The position numbers and the translations under genes are program-made. This document shows, piece by piece, positions 51,913-61,429 of a DNA stretch of 64,000 bases. The notes beneath the pieces were generated by a model. The model was given only the letters and a program-made list of their open reading frames with translations. It ran no database searches and was not told the origin of the DNA. The stretch spans positions 248,001 to 312,000 of the forward strand of contig CBFICB010000001.1 in assembly GCA_965661005.1 (NCBI GenBank). The letters run 5' to 3'. Each line of letters begins with the position of its first letter. Position 1 is the stretch's first letter. Source of the stretch: UBA5109 sp965661005 (lineage in GTDB: Bacteria > Pseudomonadota > Gammaproteobacteria > Pseudomonadales > Pseudohongiellaceae).

Positions 51913-54165
51913 ATGACCGATATGATCACCTTAAATGAAGAAGGAATGGAACAAGTTGCTTTACGCGATTTTGTGGAGCAGTCCTATTTAAACTATTCCA
52001 TGTATGTCATTAATGATAGAGCCCTCCCGCATATAGGCGATGGCTTGAAACCGGTACAACGGCGAATTATTTACGCCATGTCAGAATTAGGCTTAAAAGC
52101 TAGTGCAAAATTTAAAAAATCAGCCAGAACTATTGGTGATGTCATTGGTAAATTCCATCCTCATGGAGATTCGGCTTGTTATGAAGCGATGGTTCTTATG
52201 GCGCAACCATTTGCTTATCGCTATCCCATTGTTGACGGGCAGGGTAACTGGGGCTCTGCTGATGATCCGAAATCTTTCGCAGCCATGCGATATACCGAAT
52301 CCAGATTGCAGAGCTATGCTGAAGTTCTGTTGGGTGAGCTGGGGCAGGATACCGTTGATTGGAAATTAAATTTTGATGGTGAACTAGAAGAGCCAGTAAT
52401 ACTTCCGGCACGACTGCCTAATGTTTTATTAAATGGTGGTAGCGGTATTGCCGTGGGCATGGCAACTGATATTCCGCCGCATAACCTTAACGAAGTTGCA
52501 GAAGCGTGCATCCATATGCTGGATAACCCCAAAGCTACTACAGCAGAGCTTTGCAAAATAATTCAAGGTCCAGACTTCCCCACAAGAGCTGAAATCATTA
52601 CACCAAAAGCCGATATTCAGGAGTTATATGAAACAGGCAAGGGCATGGTTAAGTGTCGTGCGGTCTACCATAAAGAAAATGGAGACATTGTTATCACAGC
52701 TATTCCTTACCAGGTTTCAGGTAGTAAAGTGCTAGAGCAAATCGCAGCACAAATGCAAAAGAAAAAATTGCCGATGATTGTCGATTTACGAGATGAGTCT
52801 GACCATGAAAACCCCACCAGAATAGTTATAGAACCTCGCTCAAATCGCGTTGATATTGATAGCGTAATGGCTCATTTATTTTCGACAACCGATCTGGAAA
52901 AAAGTTATCGAGTCAATTTCAATATGATTGGTATTGATGGTCGTCCGCAAGTAAAAGCATTAAATATCTTGTTGAAAGAATGGTTGGCTTTTCGAATAGC
53001 AACTGTTACTCGCCGTTTAAGATATCGACTTGAAAAAATCAAAGCCAGAATGCACATCCTCGATGCCTTGCTTATTGCCTTTTTGAATATCGATGAAGTA
53101 ATTGAGATTATCAGAACGGAAGATAAGGCAAAGCCTGTCTTGATGAAGCGTTTCAAAATTAGTGACATACAAGCAGAAGCTATTCTGGAACTGAAGTTAA
53201 GAAATCTAGCCAAGTTGGAAGAAATAAAAATAAAAACAGAGCAGGAAGAGTTGGCTGAAGAAAGAAAGGGTTTAGAGCTTACATTAGATTCTAAAACAAG
53301 ATTAAAAACCTTGGTTAAAAAAGAAATAAAGGAAGATGCTAAAACTTTTGGAGATGAACGTCGTTCTGAGTTGGTCATTAGAGAAGAGGCGCAAGCCTTT
53401 AGTGAAATAGAATTAATAGGCTCTGATCCCATAACAATTGTGCTTTCTGAAGCAGGTTGGGTAAGAGCAGCAAAAGGCCATGATGTCGATCCTGAAAGTT
53501 TAACTTACAGATCTGGCGATAAATTAAAACTTGCCGCTAAAGGTAAAAGTAATCAAAGTGCAGTATTTCTGGACTCAACAGGCAGGGCATATACAGTTCC
53601 TTCTCATACTTTACCCTCTGCTCGTGGCCAGGGAGAGCCGTTAACGGGTAAAGTTAATCCTCCTTCAGGTGCTAGTTTCGAGGGTTTGATGATAGGAGAT
53701 ACCTCCGTTCATTATCTGGTAGCAAGCGATGTCGGCTATGGTTTTATTACAAAGATGGAAAATTTCTTAAGCAAAAACCGTTCAGGAAAAGCAGTCTTAA
53801 AAGTGCCAAAGGGAGGAAGAGTTTTAGCCCCGGCACCAATCCAAGATATTGCAGAAAGTGAAGTTGTTAGCATCAGCAATGAAGGCAGAATGTTAATGTT
53901 TAAATTGAAAGATTTGCCTGAATTACCAAAAGGCAAAGGTAATAAAATAATTAATATTCCCTCAGCCAGAGTCGCGGAAAGAATAGAATTTGTTGTTGCT
54001 ATTGCTGTTATAGTGCAGAGTCAACGCCTTGTGATATATTCTGGCAAGCGTCATATCAGTTTAGGAATGAATGACCTTGAGCATTACCGAGGAGAAAGAG
54101 GAAGGCGAGGGAATAAACTGCCCAGAGGCTTTCAAAAAGTCGATAAGGTAGAAATACAGGATTAG
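51913..54165 (+). CDS. parC: DNA topoisomerase IV subunit A
   Basis: The DNA-cleaving subunit of topoisomerase IV. The catalytic Tyr is in AAMRYTESRL (about residue 127). The quinolone-target segment GKFHPHGDSACYEAM has the unmutated Ser and Glu. A C-terminal beta-pinwheel completes the 750 residues. It is in an operon with parE. Confidence 0.97.
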   Translation: MTDMITLNEEGMEQVALRDFVEQSYLNYSMYVINDRALPHIGDGLKPVQRRIIYAMSELGLKASAKFKKSARTIGDVIGKFHPHGDSACYEAMVLMAQPFAYRYPIVDGQGNWGSADDPKSFAAMRYTESRLQSYAEVLLGELGQDTVDWKLNFDGELEEPVILPARLPNVLLNGGSGIAVGMATDIPPHNLNEVAEACIHMLDNPKATTAELCKIIQGPDFPTRAEIITPKADIQELYETGKGMVKCRAVYHKENGDIVITAIPYQVSGSKVLEQIAAQMQKKKLPMIVDLRDESDHENPTRIVIEPRSNRVDIDSVMAHLFSTTDLEKSYRVNFNMIGIDGRPQVKALNILLKEWLAFRIATVTRRLRYRLEKIKARMHILDALLIAFLNIDEVIEIIRTEDKAKPVLMKRFKISDIQAEAILELKLRNLAKLEEIKIKTEQEELAEERKGLELTLDSKTRLKTLVKKEIKEDAKTFGDERRSELVIREEAQAFSEIELIGSDPITIVLSEAGWVRAAKGHDVDPESLTYRSGDKLKLAAKGKSNQSAVFLDSTGRAYTVPSHTLPSARGQGEPLTGKVNPPSGASFEGLMIGDTSVHYLVASDVGYGFITKMENFLSKNRSGKAVLKVPKGGRVLAPAPIQDIAESEVVSISNEGRMLMFKLKDLPELPKGKGNKIINIPSARVAERIEFVVAIAVIVQSQRLVIYSGKRHISLGMNDLEHYRGERGRRGNKLPRGFQKVDKVEIQD

Positions 54166-54203
54166 TTAAATTCTATAGCTTATATAAAGCAGCAGGTTTA
54201 AGG

Positions 54204-54220
54204 GCTAATTGGTAATTAGC
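54204..54220. promoter_or_regulatory. Dyad upstream of the TonB receptor remnant
   Basis: GCTAATT and AATTAGC are perfect arms around GGT, 20 bp before the start codon of the TonB receptor remnant. It could be an operator or a weak hairpin. Confidence 0.3.
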
Positions 54221-54240
54221 TGGGGGTACGAGAGGTTGTT

Positions 54241-54876
54241 ATGAGAGTGCCTAAACAAAGATATAAGATATCAAGATTTGTCGTAACAACGGCTATTGCT
54301 GCTTTTTTATTTTATCCAATGCCGAGTATTGCGCAGTCTGAAATCAATTCATCAAATCGTATTCAGGAAGTTTTAGTTACTGCCCAAAAAAGGGAGCAAG
54401 ATGCCCAATCTGTTGGGCTGTCTATGACAGTATTTGATGCAGAGGAATTAAGAGCCAGGAATTATCAAAGCCTTCCAGAAGTAGCTTCTGCTATCGCCAG
54501 CATAGAACTTTTTGAGGATTTCCCATCAGCAGGCATTCCAACCTGGGTGATTCGAGGTGTTGGACTACAAGATTTCAATACCAACAATACGCCTACGGCC
54601 AGCGTTTACGTTGATGAAAGCTATCAAACATCAGTAGTTATGGGTGGAGTAGGCTTATTTGATGTTGGGCAGTTAGAAATATTAAAAGGGCCGCAAGGGG
54701 GTCTTTATGGCCGTAATACTACTGGCGGAGCTGAATTATTAAATACTAATAGGGCAGTAATTGGAGAAAACAATGGCAGCGTACGTTTTTCCTATGGAAC
54801 TTGGGATGATATTACTGCGGAAGGGTTTTTCAATTGCAATAAAAATTCAAGACCATTCATTTCAGGCATCGAATAA
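54241..54876 (+). pseudogene. TonB-dependent receptor remnant (signal and plug only)
   Basis: A good start (GAGAGG then ATG) opens a signal peptide (to about FYPMPSIAQ), then QEVLVTAQKREQDAQSVGLS and a plug domain with GTVRG-like VIRGVGLQD and EILKGPQGGLYGRNTTGG. TonB receptors are usually 700 residues or more. This one stops at 211, shortly after SVRFSYGTWDDITAEG, the beginning of the barrel. From about 54825 the frame reads antisense into the response regulator gene. The barrel has therefore been lost, so the product cannot be a working receptor. Confidence 0.85.
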
Positions 54877-55199
54877 TCAACAATGACGGTCGAAGCAGTT
54901 TGGAAGCGGGAACCATTAAGAGCCTCAAGGTGTAATTTATCTATATCTATGTGAGTTAACGAGTCTGACTCTAAAGGGCCGGTTTTATAATTTGAATAAC
55001 ACCTTTCCTGAATATGAACATGCTTATGAGCATTATTTACATACTCCAGGGCTTGCTGTGCAGATTGAAAAATTTTGAAGCTTAAGAACTTATTAAGCAT
55101 TAAACTCACACCTTCTAAAAAATCCGGGTCATCATCAAGCAAAATTACTTGAGTTGGAAAGTAAAAGGGGTGACCAACGCTAAAAGAGTCATCTGTCAT
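54792..55199 (-). pseudogene. Response regulator receiver domain truncated at its C-terminus
   Basis: A receiver domain with the acidic pocket VILLDDDPDFLEGVS and the phospho-acceptor segment TVIVDYSMPEMNGLEF. A linker of about 45 residues is inserted between these parts. The frame loses receiver identity just after GLEFLLQLKN and ends 16 codons or fewer later inside the TonB receptor remnant, so the C-terminal half of the fold is missing. It is 2 bp downstream of the cyclase gene and was probably the last gene of the FimX-like operon. Confidence 0.78.
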
Positions 55200-55201
55200 T
55201 T

Positions 55202-56545
55202 TTAAGTTATATTTTCCTGAGTATTTGGAAGTATGTGTTGAGATTGCTTGTTTATTAGCTCCGAATATGAGCTCATCTCCGAGTCTAACAGATAAGCCAT
55301 GAATGACATGTTATCAGTGGGCATGGTAATTTCAAAACTGTCTGAAGTATTCAAGCGATCATCAGCACCTGCTTGAGTATAGGTTGTTTCACTTATTAAT
55401 AGTTGTCCAGGCTGACTTTGTTTGCAAAGAAAAAAGCTGGTCTCCAAAGATTTCCCCAATAATGCTGGACTATATTCTTTCTCGGGATCGACCGATATAA
55501 AAACTTCACCACTATGAATAGCTAGCTTAAATTGTAATGCTTGTTCTTTTTTTGCATGATGCAGCTGGCTAATTTTATTCATAAGCTTTAAAAATAATTG
55601 TGCAGAGCAAACAGCATTAAAACTATGCTCTTCACTACAACTTAGTGAATCAAAAGAAACCAAGGCGGAGTCACCAGTAAAGCGCAGTACTGATCCTCCA
55701 TAGAGCCTAGCTGCTTGGTTAAGATAGAAGTTATATTCATTCAATAATTTTGATAGTGTCTTGGGGTGCAATAACTCTATTGCAGTATTGACATTAACAA
55801 CCTTCACAATAAGCATGCTTGCCATTATTTTGCTAGAAGGCATTGATCCAGAGTTTTTATTACTAAAGCCAGATAAACTAAATTGGTGAGAGCGACTTTC
55901 CTGATATTTTTCCAGTAATTTCTTGCAAGCAAGTCGTATTTCACTAATTTCATCATGTCTATTTTCATCAAAGTCTAGTGAACCTTCATCCGGATTTTGA
56001 ATGGCTTTTACTACGCTTTCCAACGGTTTTGTAATATGTGATGAAAGGCCTAAAGCTGCAGCAATAGTCAACACTAGCCCGAAGCTTAATATGCCCCAAT
56101 AGTAGATAGATATATTATTGATATTGTCATTGAGGCTAATTGAATTTAACTCCAGAACTACTGAGCCAGCGACCGCATTTTGGAGAGCTATTTCTGCTCT
56201 ATAGCTTGCGTTAAAAAAGGGGCTTGCTTCACTCTCTCCAGATCGCGCTAGAATATTATTATCAACATCTAAAACAGTAACCTGATTAACACTGGGACTA
56301 TTCGATAACTGGCTGATTACTACATTTAGTCCTAGAAGATCGTTTGCTAGGACTAATTCTATAACAGAGTCCGCTGCTTGCTCCGCCAGAGTAGCTCCCA
56401 ACTCATCTGCCTGTAACTGGAGATTAGATTTAATATCATTTTCAGTAAGCAGCCATAGAGTGCTTATCATTAAAATAAGGATACCGCCAAAACATAAAGC
56501 AATTTTATATTTCAGAGCTAAATTGTGTGATAAAGGTAAAGGCAT
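55202..56545 (-). CDS. Membrane sensor with degenerate class III cyclase domain
   Basis: A 447-residue inner-membrane protein. A transmembrane helix at about 14-31, a periplasmic sensor region (about 32-145) and a second helix (about 148-166) are followed by a HAMP-like segment (HITKPLESVVKAIQNP) and a cyclase-like domain. The domain keeps YGGSVLRFTGDSALVSFD, but the first metal-binding Asp is replaced (LIVKVVNVNT), so cyclase activity is doubtful. It lies 12 bp after the FimX-like gene and 2 bp before the response regulator remnant. Confidence 0.75.
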   Translation of the reverse strand: MPLPLSHNLALKYKIALCFGGILILMISTLWLLTENDIKSNLQLQADELGATLAEQAADSVIELVLANDLLGLNVVISQLSNSPSVNQVTVLDVDNNILARSGESEASPFFNASYRAEIALQNAVAGSVVLELNSISLNDNINNISIYYWGILSFGLVLTIAAALGLSSHITKPLESVVKAIQNPDEGSLDFDENRHDEISEIRLACKKLLEKYQESRSHQFSLSGFSNKNSGSMPSSKIMASMLIVKVVNVNTAIELLHPKTLSKLLNEYNFYLNQAARLYGGSVLRFTGDSALVSFDSLSCSEEHSFNAVCSAQLFLKLMNKISQLHHAKKEQALQFKLAIHSGEVFISVDPEKEYSPALLGKSLETSFFLCKQSQPGQLLISETTYTQAGADDRLNTSDSFEITMPTDNMSFMAYLLDSEMSSYSELINKQSQHILPNTQENIT

Positions 56546-56557
56546 AGAAAATCAAAT

Positions 56558-58651
56558 TTACAGCTTCTGATTATGAGCTAGAGTGCATGCGGTTATATCA
56601 TGGTGCTGAATAAATTTATAATTCATGACTTGAAGAGGCCTTGCTAGGTAGTACCCTTGTATAAAATCAATATCTAGCTTGTATAAAATAGGCAGCATTG
56701 CAGCATCTTCAACTTGTGACACAGCTATTTTGAATTGTTTGTTATGCAAATTTTTAAATAAATTTTTCAATTCGTTATATTGATAGTCGCTAAAGCCAAT
56801 ATCTCTCACCAAGTTTTTGTCTAGTTTAACGTATACTGGCCGAATATCATCCAGATAATTTTCCGCCTGTGCTGCACAGCCATAGTCAGAAACTATGCAT
56901 GCTAAGCCCAATTCCTTGAGGCCAATACTAAATTTAGAACAGTATTCTAGATTATTGCAAATATGAGTTTCATTAATCTGGAAAAATAATCTTTCAGCAT
57001 AGTTTATATTCTGTTGCAAAGTACCACTTAACCATGTCAAAAATGTTTTGCTAAGCAAGGTATTGCTGGTCAGGTTTATAACTAGGTGTATATTTCCATT
57101 AGCAAGGTTATTTAAGTGGTCAAGAGCGAGACTAATGACAGCCTTATCAAATTCCTCACCTAGGCCGCTTAAATTTATTACAGGTAAAAAATCGGAGGGT
57201 AACATGTCATTTCCATGATTATCTAAAATGCGGCTCAATACTTCATATTTTTGGTGATGGGTATTGTTCAAGTCAATAATTGGCTGATAGAGTAACTTTA
57301 GACGTTTTTCTTTAAGTGCCAGATTAATATAGGATGTAAAATTGTTAATAACTGGCTGCTGTAAGTTTTGGCTTAGGGGATGAGTTTTATCTGAAAATGT
57401 TTTATCTAGGCTGCTTCGTGCTTTAGCAATTAGATCTTTTGCATCAAAGGCACTTTCATTGATGAGAGCAATCCCGATAGAGCTACTCAATTGCATATTA
57501 GGTAAAGCAGTTGAGGTTATATAATTGTTTATCTTGCTTTTTATAAAATTTGCTAACTCAATTGATTCAGCCAGCTTATAGTTTTCTATCAGCAAGCCAA
57601 ACTCATAATCATCAATGCGAGCAGCAGAAAATTTCTTTTGAATTGATTTCCTCAAAAATATAGTAACATCGTTCAGCACTTGATTAGCCTTACTAAGACC
57701 TATCGTTGATTTTAAATCAAGAAATTGATTTAGCTGTATGATTAAAAGTGAAGAATGCTGCTGTTGTTTTATTGCTTTGCTAACAGCTAATTCAATTTTT
57801 TCATAAAAATATTTTTTATTATAAAGTTGCGTCAATAAATCTTGATTATGAACAGTATTTACCTGTTCAGAGTAGTCTGGATTCCCAGCCCCAGGTTTTA
57901 TTATTAGCAGCAAACAAGCATGCCCTTTAAAGCTTGCCGGTGTAAAGCTAAAAGCTAACTCTGAACTGTTGAAAAGACCATCTTTTTGCTGAGATGCCAG
58001 TTCTAAAGAGAGCGTAAGCTCGCTATTAAACTTTTTACTGAGGCATTTTTTTAACCGCTTTCGGTTTTGTCCGGTGAACAGATTAAGAAAAAGAGTGTTT
58101 CTCACTTTATTAAGACTAAAATTTGAAAATAAATGTGCATAACTTTCATTACAATATAGATGCATGTCCTCTTGTATGTAGGCAAGGGGTGCGCTAGATA
58201 TATCCATGACAGCCTGGTGTCGTTTTTCCAGCTCTTTATAATCAAGTTTTAATTCACGATAATGCTTTTTCATACGCTGATAGCAAACTTCACGTTTAAT
58301 CGCGCTGATAATCCTTGTTTTTTCTTGTATAGGTAGCGAGTCATTTACACCGATATTTGCTAGCTTTTCCACTTCCGGTAATAAATTCTTTTCAGTGAGA
58401 AAAATTGTGGGTAGTTCTAAATCTTGATTTTTAATGATTTCCCTGACGACATTAATTGATACAGGAGAGTCTTCGCTACAGATTAATATATCCCAGTTCT
58501 GTGATTTTATTTTATCCTGAAGCTCAAACCTATCGGTGGCGACCTGCGTATTTAAGCCTGCACCTTCATTACGCAAGGTGCTTAATATTTTATTGATCCT
58601 GGGTATTTGGTTGGAAAGAATTAAAATTTTGAACAGTTCTAGGCTATCCAT
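56558..58651 (-). CDS. FimX-like protein with degenerate GGDEF and EAL domains
   Basis: A 697-residue protein with a receiver-like N-terminus (about 5-120), a PAS-like region (about 145-255), a GGDEF domain (about 270-420) and an EAL domain (about 440-690). The GGDEF active site reads IDDYEF and the EAL motif reads EVL; other catalytic residues are altered (AVSQVED). It therefore probably binds c-di-GMP instead of making or breaking it, as FimX does in pilus control. No pilus genes are nearby. It heads the operon with the cyclase-like gene. Confidence 0.82.
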   Translation of the reverse strand: MDSLELFKILILSNQIPRINKILSTLRNEGAGLNTQVATDRFELQDKIKSQNWDILICSEDSPVSINVVREIIKNQDLELPTIFLTEKNLLPEVEKLANIGVNDSLPIQEKTRIISAIKREVCYQRMKKHYRELKLDYKELEKRHQAVMDISSAPLAYIQEDMHLYCNESYAHLFSNFSLNKVRNTLFLNLFTGQNRKRLKKCLSKKFNSELTLSLELASQQKDGLFNSSELAFSFTPASFKGHACLLLIIKPGAGNPDYSEQVNTVHNQDLLTQLYNKKYFYEKIELAVSKAIKQQQHSSLLIIQLNQFLDLKSTIGLSKANQVLNDVTIFLRKSIQKKFSAARIDDYEFGLLIENYKLAESIELANFIKSKINNYITSTALPNMQLSSSIGIALINESAFDAKDLIAKARSSLDKTFSDKTHPLSQNLQQPVINNFTSYINLALKEKRLKLLYQPIIDLNNTHHQKYEVLSRILDNHGNDMLPSDFLPVINLSGLGEEFDKAVISLALDHLNNLANGNIHLVINLTSNTLLSKTFLTWLSGTLQQNINYAERLFFQINETHICNNLEYCSKFSIGLKELGLACIVSDYGCAAQAENYLDDIRPVYVKLDKNLVRDIGFSDYQYNELKNLFKNLHNKQFKIAVSQVEDAAMLPILYKLDIDFIQGYYLARPLQVMNYKFIQHHDITACTLAHNQKL

Positions 58652-58722
58652 AGCATGCGAAATATTTAAAAGAATTAATTTACTTCATTGTAGTTCAGTA
58701 TATTGATTTTGGATGATTTTCT

Positions 58723-59727
58723 TTAAAAAACTGGGGTTTTATTCGCTGCGGCTACTTGCTCCTGTACTAAGGTTGGAACCAAATAGCCAGGTAAAAGAGT
58801 TCTAAGTTGAGACATTATCATTTTTGCTGTTTGCCGATCGACATCGAAGTGACCACTGCCTTTCACTTTATCCAGTAGATGTAAGTAGTATGGTGTAACG
58901 CCACAACTAAATAGGCGCTCACTAAGATTTGCTAATATTTGGGGATCGTCATTAATACCCTTGAGCAAAACGCTTTGATTAAATAAATCCACTTTAGCGT
59001 CTTTAAGCATGGTACAGGCATATTTAACATCAGCGTCAAGTTCTTGTGCGTGATTAGTATGCAGCACTATTACAAATCTGAGTTGATATCGACATAAGAG
59101 ATCACAGAGATTTTGATTAATACGCTGAGGAATAACCACAGGAAATCTCGTATGTATCCTGACGCGTTGCAGGTGGGGAATTGCTGCCAAATGTTCTAAT
59201 AACCATTCTAGGTGCTTATCTGAAATTGCCAGAGGGTCACCGCCACTTAATATGACTTCAGTAATAGAAGTATCTGCCAGAATATACTGTAAGCTTTCTA
59301 GCCATTGTTTTTTATTAGGCTGATTTTCTGTATAAGGGAAATGTCGACGAAAGCAATAACGGCAATGGATAGCGCAGCTGCTGGTTGGCATGAGCAAGAC
59401 CCGGCCAGCATATTTATGCAAGATGCCTGGTTTAGGATTAAATTGTTTTTCCGCAAGAGGATCAAAGCTAAATCCAGGATAGTCTACCAATTCTTTTTGT
59501 TGTGGAAGAACCTGGAGTAATAAGGGATCTTGTGGGTCCTCAGCCCGCATTCGCTTAGCGAAACTACGTGGCACTCTGAGAGGAAACTCTCTTAGTACAT
59601 CCATGCTTAAATTTAATTGTTCGGGTTTAAGCGCCAATAATGTAAGCAGCTCCAAAGGGTCAGTAATAAGGTCAGATAAACTATCTTGCCAGCTGCTTTG
59701 ATTACGAAGGGGAATAGGTTTTAGCAT
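58723..59727 (-). CDS. epmB: EF-P beta-lysylation protein (lysine 2,3-aminomutase)
   Basis: A radical SAM enzyme that converts lysine to beta-lysine for EF-P modification. The iron-sulphur motif SSCAIHCRYCFRRHFPY and the SGGDPLAISDKHLEWLL block are diagnostic. The ATG at 59727 gives MLKPIPLRNQSSWQDSLSDL and 334 residues, matching E. coli EpmB and leaving a divergent promoter region before efp. Starts further upstream would overlap efp. Confidence 0.94.
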   Translation of the reverse strand: MLKPIPLRNQSSWQDSLSDLITDPLELLTLLALKPEQLNLSMDVLREFPLRVPRSFAKRMRAEDPQDPLLLQVLPQQKELVDYPGFSFDPLAEKQFNPKPGILHKYAGRVLLMPTSSCAIHCRYCFRRHFPYTENQPNKKQWLESLQYILADTSITEVILSGGDPLAISDKHLEWLLEHLAAIPHLQRVRIHTRFPVVIPQRINQNLCDLLCRYQLRFVIVLHTNHAQELDADVKYACTMLKDAKVDLFNQSVLLKGINDDPQILANLSERLFSCGVTPYYLHLLDKVKGSGHFDVDRQTAKMIMSQLRTLLPGYLVPTLVQEQVAAANKTPVF

Positions 59728-59845
59728 TCTCCAATAATAGCTGATTAATGACGTCTGGTTTAAGTGGATTCTATACTTCAGCTGGAATTTTTTTAACCAG
59801 TTACATATCATGCCTGCCTGAATGTGAGTATCAATGAGGTAAGAC

Positions 59846-60418
59846 ATGGCAAATTTCTCTACAAATGAATTCAAATCGGGTCTAAAAGTAATGCTGGAAG
59901 GTGATCCTTGTTCTATTTTAGAGAACGAATTCGTTAAACCGGGCAAAGGTCAGGCCTTTAACCGAGTGAAGTTTCGAAATTTGTTGAACGGGCGAGTTTG
60001 GGAGCGAACTTTTAAATCGGGGGAGTCGCTGGAAGGCGCTGATGTTATGGAGACCGAGATGGAATACCTCTATAACGATGGAGAATTTTGGCATTTCATG
60101 AAGACCGATGGCAGCTTTGAACAAGTCGCTGCGGACAAGAATGCAATCACTGAAGCGCAAGATTGGCTTAAAGAGCAGGAGATATATACTGTCATTGTAT
60201 GGAACGATGCGCCTATCTCGGTCAGTCCACCAAACTTTGTGGAGTTAGAAGTAGCCGATACTGACCCTGGCCTAAAGGGTGACACTGCTCAAGGGGGGAC
60301 TAAACCAGCTACCTTAAGCTCAGGTGCAATGGTTAAAGTACCATTATTTATCGAGATCGGAGATGTTTTGCGAGTCGATACCCGATCAGGCGAGTATCAG
60401 AATCGCGTTAAACAATAG
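59846..60418 (+). CDS. efp: Translation elongation factor P
   Basis: Relieves ribosome stalling at polyproline. The modified Lys34 lies in KPGKGQAF; it is beta-lysylated by EpmA with EpmB. The 190-residue protein has the three beta domains of the family, ending RSGEYQNRVKQ. It is divergent from epmB and 12 bp upstream of epmA, so the whole modification set is local. Confidence 0.97.
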   Translation: MANFSTNEFKSGLKVMLEGDPCSILENEFVKPGKGQAFNRVKFRNLLNGRVWERTFKSGESLEGADVMETEMEYLYNDGEFWHFMKTDGSFEQVAADKNAITEAQDWLKEQEIYTVIVWNDAPISVSPPNFVELEVADTDPGLKGDTAQGGTKPATLSSGAMVKVPLFIEIGDVLRVDTRSGEYQNRVKQ

Positions 60419-60430
60419 CCTGTATGCTAT

Positions 60431-61429
60431 ATGATGAGTAAAGAGCGTTGGCAGCCAGTCGCAAGTAAAGACCGGTTATTTGCTAGAGCGGATTTACTAA
60501 AAAACATTCGCGGCTTTTTCGAAACAAGAGGCGTGCTTGAAGTTGAGACGCCAGTTTTATCTCATGCGACAGGTACAGACCCCAATCTCGACTCTATTAC
60601 TGCCACTTATCGAACTGGCTACCAGCAGAACGAAAGTATCCTTTTCTTGCAGACATCACCTGAATTTGCCATGAAGCGTCTGCTGGCGAGTGGCAGTGGC
60701 GCTATATTTCAAATATGTAAATCATTTCGAAATGGCGAGCAGGGAACTCGGCATAATCCCGAATTTACTATGTTGGAGTGGTATCAGCCTGGGTTTGATG
60801 AATTCCAATTAATGGATGAAGTAATGGCTTTAATGCTGTTTGTACTGAAAAAGCTTAATTCACCGCTAAATTATCCTGAAGAAAAATGGCAGCGGCTTAG
60901 CTATCAAGCTCTATTCGAGCAGTATTTAGATATAGATCCACATACAGCTAGCGAAGAAGATTTAGCGAAGCGGGCAAAGAACGAGTTTGATGTTGAAATC
61001 AACCAAGCCAATAAAGATACCTGGCTGGACTTATTATTTAGTCATCTTATTGAGCCGCAATTACAAGATCCGGTTTTTATTTATGAGTACCCTGCAACAC
61101 AGGCCGCACTGGCAAAAATTGAGTTGAGGTCGGATGGAATAAAAGTCGCGAGACGGTTTGAATTGCTTATTAAAGGTATGGAAATGGCCAATGGCTATTT
61201 TGAGCTGTGTGATGAAAAGGAGCAGCGTCGACGATTTTCACATGACCAGGTAGTCAGACGTGAACGGCAACTAATCAATTATCCCGTAGATGAAAATTTA
61301 CTGGCCGCTATGGAAAGTGGATTGCCTAGTTGCGCTGGAGTTGCACTGGGACTTGATCGCTTGCTGATGCTTATATCTGATGCCAGCTCAATCGATGAAG
61401 TGCTGGCCTTTCCCTTAGATCGAGCTTGA
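60431..61429 (+). CDS. epmA: EF-P lysine ligase
   Basis: Attaches (R)-beta-lysine to EF-P Lys34. It is a 332-residue paralogue of class II lysyl-tRNA synthetase without an anticodon-binding domain. RGVLEVETPVLSHATGTDPN, FQICKSFRNGEQGTRHNPEF, the EWYQPGF segment and GVALGLDRLLML motif 3 are visible. It lies 12 bp after efp and overlaps the psd 3' end by 15 bp. Confidence 0.95.
   Translation: MMSKERWQPVASKDRLFARADLLKNIRGFFETRGVLEVETPVLSHATGTDPNLDSITATYRTGYQQNESILFLQTSPEFAMKRLLASGSGAIFQICKSFRNGEQGTRHNPEFTMLEWYQPGFDEFQLMDEVMALMLFVLKKLNSPLNYPEEKWQRLSYQALFEQYLDIDPHTASEEDLAKRAKNEFDVEINQANKDTWLDLLFSHLIEPQLQDPVFIYEYPATQAALAKIELRSDGIKVARRFELLIKGMEMANGYFELCDEKEQRRRFSHDQVVRRERQLINYPVDENLLAAMESGLPSCAGVALGLDRLLMLISDASSIDEVLAFPLDRA

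Noticed and set aside
52905..53432. 175-codon open frame antisense to parC
   Set aside because: It lies wholly inside parC, has Ser/Phe-rich composition typical of an antisense shadow, and has no ribosome-binding site or family resemblance.
59728..59946. Extension of epmB upstream into efp
   Set aside because: It would overlap the start of efp, and the added residues are antisense to the efp 5' end; the ATG at 59727 matches the E. coli start.
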